A DNA stretch of 7,555 bases from an uncultured Eubacteriales bacterium (GTDB lineage: Bacteria > Bacillota > Clostridia > Peptostreptococcales > Anaerovoracaceae). Numbering within the stretch: position 1 is the stretch's first letter; every line of letters starts with the position of its first letter. The notes under the pieces were generated by a model. That model saw nothing but the letters and a program-made list of their open reading frames with translations, ran no database searches and was not told where the DNA came from. The translations under genes and the position numbers were made by a program. This document shows, in pieces, positions 5,594-7,555 of this stretch. Location: positions 1-7,555 of the forward strand of contig CAUEYG010000063.1 in assembly GCA_959021945.1 (NCBI GenBank), in the 5' to 3' direction.

Positions 5594-7206
5594 TTTAACG
5601 TCCAATCCTTCATATTGTTAATAACAGGGGCTCCGTGGCCGTGAGGATGCGGAATCTGTGTATCAACAGAAATATCCAGATTATCTTTTACAAAATAACT
5701 GTGTTCAATGTTAACAAGATATAAGTAAGCGTAATCATCTGCTGTTTCTTCCTGTACTCTTTTCCACGCAGCGACTGCATCATCCTGATTGTTGGCGTTG
5801 ATTGCCTGGTCAATTAACTGGTCTGCCTTTTTATTTGAATAGCGGATGGAGTTAGACGTACCTTCTCCTCCTGCAAAGGAGTCGGTGTAAAAGAGATTTT
5901 TCAGCACAACCGGGTCAAACTGGCCCCATCCCCAGACAACTCCGTTGGACGGCGCTAAGGCATTGATTTCATCCCAGGTTTTTTGGTCCAGGTCAATTTG
6001 AATGCCCAGAGTCTTTGCCTCTTCTGCCAGAGCAGCAGCCAGCTGGTATCTAGCCGTATCACCGCTTGGCGCAAGTATGGTAAACTGGCATTTCCGCCCG
6101 TTTTTCTCATAAATACCATCGCTGCCCTTTTTCCATCCTGCTCCTTCCAACAGCTTAGCCGCGCCTTCTTTATCATTATCCTTATACTCTGCTGTGTTTC
6201 CCCATACCAGGTTGCTGGTAAAGCCTTCCGCCGGCTTTCCGATTCCATTCAGGGCGTTGTCAATGATCTTTTGGCGGTCAATGCCAATTGCCAGAGCCTT
6301 TCTCACTGCCTTATCTGCGGTTACATTGTTTCCTACTTTTATGGTCTTCCCGCTCTTTGTCTTATAATTGGATTCTTGGGTTACAGGAAGGCTGATCTGG
6401 CGCACATCCATGGTTTCCAGATTCTCAATGTGCATGCCGTCAATTTCTTCTGAAACATAATTGGGGTCTACCATTACTACATCCAGCTGTCCTGACTTTG
6501 CGTTGGCAATGGCCGTATCTTCCTCCATATTCAAAATCGTCACTTGCGGAATGGATGGGGCGCCGTCATAATAATCCGAGAATGCTTCTACGATTATTTT
6601 CTGCTCTGTATCGTACTGCGCAATTTTCCAAGGCCCTGTTCCAATAGGCATGGTGTCAAATTTTTTGCTGTCATAGCTGTCCCTTGGCACGATCCCCAGG
6701 AGGGCTGTTTGGTCCAGGAAGGAAGAATAGGGCTCTTTTAAGGTAAAGGTAACGGTATAATCGCCGTCAGCCTTTACGGATTTAAGGCGGCTCAGGTCCA
6801 CATTTTCATTGTTGCCTTGATTCTTTTTTACGGTGTTATAAGTAAAAACTACGTCTTGAGCTGTAAAGTCAGAGCCATCGTGGAATTTCACCCCCTCTTT
6901 CAGGTGAAAGGTATAAGTGAGGGCGTCTTTGCTAACCTTCCAGTCCTTAGCCAGGTCCCCAACATATTTGGAATCCGGGCTTACTTTGGTAAGGGCGCTG
7001 TTGATAAAGGAATAACCATAAGACATGGCTCCCTTGACAGGGTCCATGCTGCTGTCAAAGATGGTTCCTCCAACATAAATGGAAATTCCCGCCGAATCTT
7101 TTTCTGAGTCTGCTGAATTTGCTCCGCATCCTGCCAGAACGCCTATTGTAAGCAGCAGGACCAAAGCCATGCAAATACCTTTTGTTCTCCATTTTTTTCT
7201 GTTCAT
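5590..7206 (-). CDS. Substrate-binding lipoprotein of a peptide/nickel-type ABC importer
   Basis: This 538-residue solute-binding protein (SBP_bac_5 family, as NikA, DppA, OppA) captures the ligand outside the cell and delivers it to the two permeases. It has a basic N-terminus, a hydrophobic stretch and a lipobox LAGC (24-27), so C27 is the lipidated residue. Family landmarks are VKFHDGSDFTAQDVVFTYN (106-124), IGTGPWKI (188-195), VRKALAIGIDRQKIIDNA (301-318) and the IRYSNKKADQLIDQA segment (454-468). WGWGQFDP (425-432) and the C-terminal HPHGHG (520-525) are recognised features of some Nik-like clostridial members, as far as I recall. His520, His522 and His524 could bind a metal, but a role is not shown. 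The start at 7206 is chosen for its GAGGA site four bases upstream; the frame stays open to an ATG at 7326 that has no ribosome site and would bury the signal peptide. Length is normal. It overlaps the next gene by 4 bases. Confidence 0.92.
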   Translation of the reverse strand: MNRKKWRTKGICMALVLLLTIGVLAGCGANSADSEKDSAGISIYVGGTIFDSSMDPVKGAMSYGYSFINSALTKVSPDSKYVGDLAKDWKVSKDALTYTFHLKEGVKFHDGSDFTAQDVVFTYNTVKKNQGNNENVDLSRLKSVKADGDYTVTFTLKEPYSSFLDQTALLGIVPRDSYDSKKFDTMPIGTGPWKIAQYDTEQKIIVEAFSDYYDGAPSIPQVTILNMEEDTAIANAKSGQLDVVMVDPNYVSEEIDGMHIENLETMDVRQISLPVTQESNYKTKSGKTIKVGNNVTADKAVRKALAIGIDRQKIIDNALNGIGKPAEGFTSNLVWGNTAEYKDNDKEGAAKLLEGAGWKKGSDGIYEKNGRKCQFTILAPSGDTARYQLAAALAEEAKTLGIQIDLDQKTWDEINALAPSNGVVWGWGQFDPVVLKNLFYTDSFAGGEGTSNSIRYSNKKADQLIDQAINANNQDDAVAAWKRVQEETADDYAYLYLVNIEHSYFVKDNLDISVDTQIPHPHGHGAPVINNMKDWTLK

Positions 7207-7253
7207 TGTTTCCTCTTTTCTTAATAAAACAGCCTGCATGATTTCTTTTGTAC

Positions 7254-7316
7254 AAAAAAATACCAAGAAAGCAAAAATCGTTGATCTATTCTCAATCAAC
7301 AAGCAACCTTCTTGGT
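7254..7316 (-). terminator. Leader hairpin with U-tract: attenuator or upstream-gene terminator
   Basis: Read on the - strand, ACCAAGAA (7316-7309) and TTCTTGGT (7269-7262) form a perfect 8-bp stem that continues with G-U, G-C and U-G pairs; inside, GTTGAT (7300-7295) and ATCAAC (7285-7280) form a second perfect stem with a 9-base loop. The hairpin is followed by A and seven T (7260-7254), as in an intrinsic terminator. It stands 56 to 110 bases ahead of the start of the binding-protein gene and I see no promoter between. It may therefore control read-through into the importer operon, or it may end the gene at the right edge. It is A+T-rich, so probably not a full stop. Confidence 0.5.
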
Positions 7317-7404
7317 TCGTTTTCATTTTTTATGCAAGCTTCTGAATTTTTAAAATTATGGTCTTCTCTTCTGAGAAATAACAGCGCTTCTGCGCTCCTT
7401 GAAA

Positions 7405-7433
7405 AGAGTACCATTTTGTCAAAGAAATGTCAA
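7405..7433 (-). promoter_or_regulatory. Possible promoter of the importer operon
   Basis: On the - strand a perfect TTGACA (7433-7428) is followed after 17 bases by TACTCT (7410-7405), a poor -10 match (three of six). A second TTGACA starts 11 bases later (7422-7417) with no -10 at proper spacing. Initiation near 7398 would give a leader of about 190 bases that opens with the tight hairpin AGCGC/GCGCT (7396-7383) and contains the U-tailed hairpin at 7316-7254. The -35 box overlaps the stop codon of the gene at the right edge. A better -10 (CATAAT at about 7360) lacks a -35 partner. The true start site is uncertain. Confidence 0.35.
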
Positions 7434-7555
7434 GATTTTTGTGTCATTCTCCCCAGCAGCATGAAGATCAGCGGCAGTCCCAAAGATCCGGCCATACCTA
7501 AAAATTGATCTAACTGACCTCTTGCCGGTATAAAAATCCATAGCAGCAGGCCACC
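7430..7555 (-). CDS. C-terminal end of an unidentified membrane protein
   Basis: The last 41 codons of a gene that enters from the right edge, ending in TGA at 7432-7430. The visible peptide begins GGLLLWIFIPARGQLDQF, then has a hydrophobic segment LGLPLIFMLLGRM and a short polar tail TQKS. Two membrane stretches joined by a polar turn and ending just after the membrane are typical of a multi-pass transporter. I cannot name the family; an amino-acid or GerAB-like permease, or a metal transporter, would all fit. The reading frame has no internal stop over its whole visible length, and the opposite-strand frame in the same place looks less protein-like. It is on the same strand as the importer, 223 bases ahead of it. 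Confidence 0.5.
   Translation of the reverse strand, partial: GGLLLWIFIPARGQLDQFLGMAGSLGLPLIFMLLGRMTQKS

Noticed and set aside
5594..5605. TTG start for the first permease at 5605
   Set aside because: The AAGGA would touch the start codon with no spacer, whereas ATG at 5593 gives the usual ATGA overlap with the upstream stop.
5983..6453. A 156-codon + strand frame opposite the binding-protein gene
   Set aside because: It is antisense to a clear family member, with Cys/Leu/Ser-rich composition typical of shadow frames and no identifiable domain.
7207..7326. In-frame extension of the binding-protein gene to an ATG at 7326
   Set aside because: There is no ribosome site ahead of 7326, while 7206 has one. 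The extension would put 40 residues before a normal lipoprotein signal peptide and its frame is open over only 40 codons, which can happen by chance.

Overview
The window looks like part of a Bacillota chromosome, most likely from the class Clostridia. The evidence is strong purine-rich ribosome binding sites, moderate G+C by eye, a lipoprotein-type substrate-binding protein, and a CmpB-like (putative ABC-transporter type IV) membrane protein of the kind common in gut anaerobes. No rRNA, tRNA, CRISPR array, transposase or phage gene is visible.

Left part (1-1401, + strand): the 3' part of a CmpB-like membrane protein gene, then one base after its stop a second gene for an unrecognised 286-residue membrane protein with a helical exported domain. 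They look like one transcription unit. Middle (1402-1714): an intergenic stretch of 313 bases that is unusually structured. It has a weak terminator-like hairpin just after the upstream operon, two stem-loops built on the same 11-base arm about 125 bases apart, six GGCC sites, a promoter-like TTTACA-N18-TATAAT, and a very strong 21-bp hairpin at 1638-1687 between convergent genes. Next (1715-2095, - strand) is a small acidic orphan protein of 126 residues with its own likely promoter and a TACTATATAGTA palindrome over the expected start site.

Right part (2204-7206, - strand): a complete five-gene ABC importer of the peptide/nickel (Opp/Dpp/Nik) type. In transcription order the genes encode the substrate-binding lipoprotein, a DppB/NikB-type permease, a DppC/NikC-type permease, a DppD/NikD-type ATPase with a C-terminal cysteine-containing extension, and a short NikE-type ATPase. 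Three junctions overlap by 4-11 bases and the fourth has a 10-base gap, so this is a tight, translationally coupled operon. The lipoprotein captures a ligand outside the membrane, the two permeases form the channel, and the two ATPases drive it. The substrate cannot be read from sequence. A His-Pro-His-Gly-His motif at the C-terminus of the binding protein and His-bearing motifs in the second permease make nickel, another metal or a metal chelate a reasonable guess; a peptide remains possible.

Upstream of the importer (7207-7429) is a leader containing a long hairpin followed by seven U residues, which could be a transcription attenuator or the terminator of the preceding gene. At the right edge (7430-7555, - strand) is the last 41 codons of another membrane protein gene. 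No clear terminator follows the importer operon, so its transcript may run through the 126-residue gene to the hairpin at 1638-1687.
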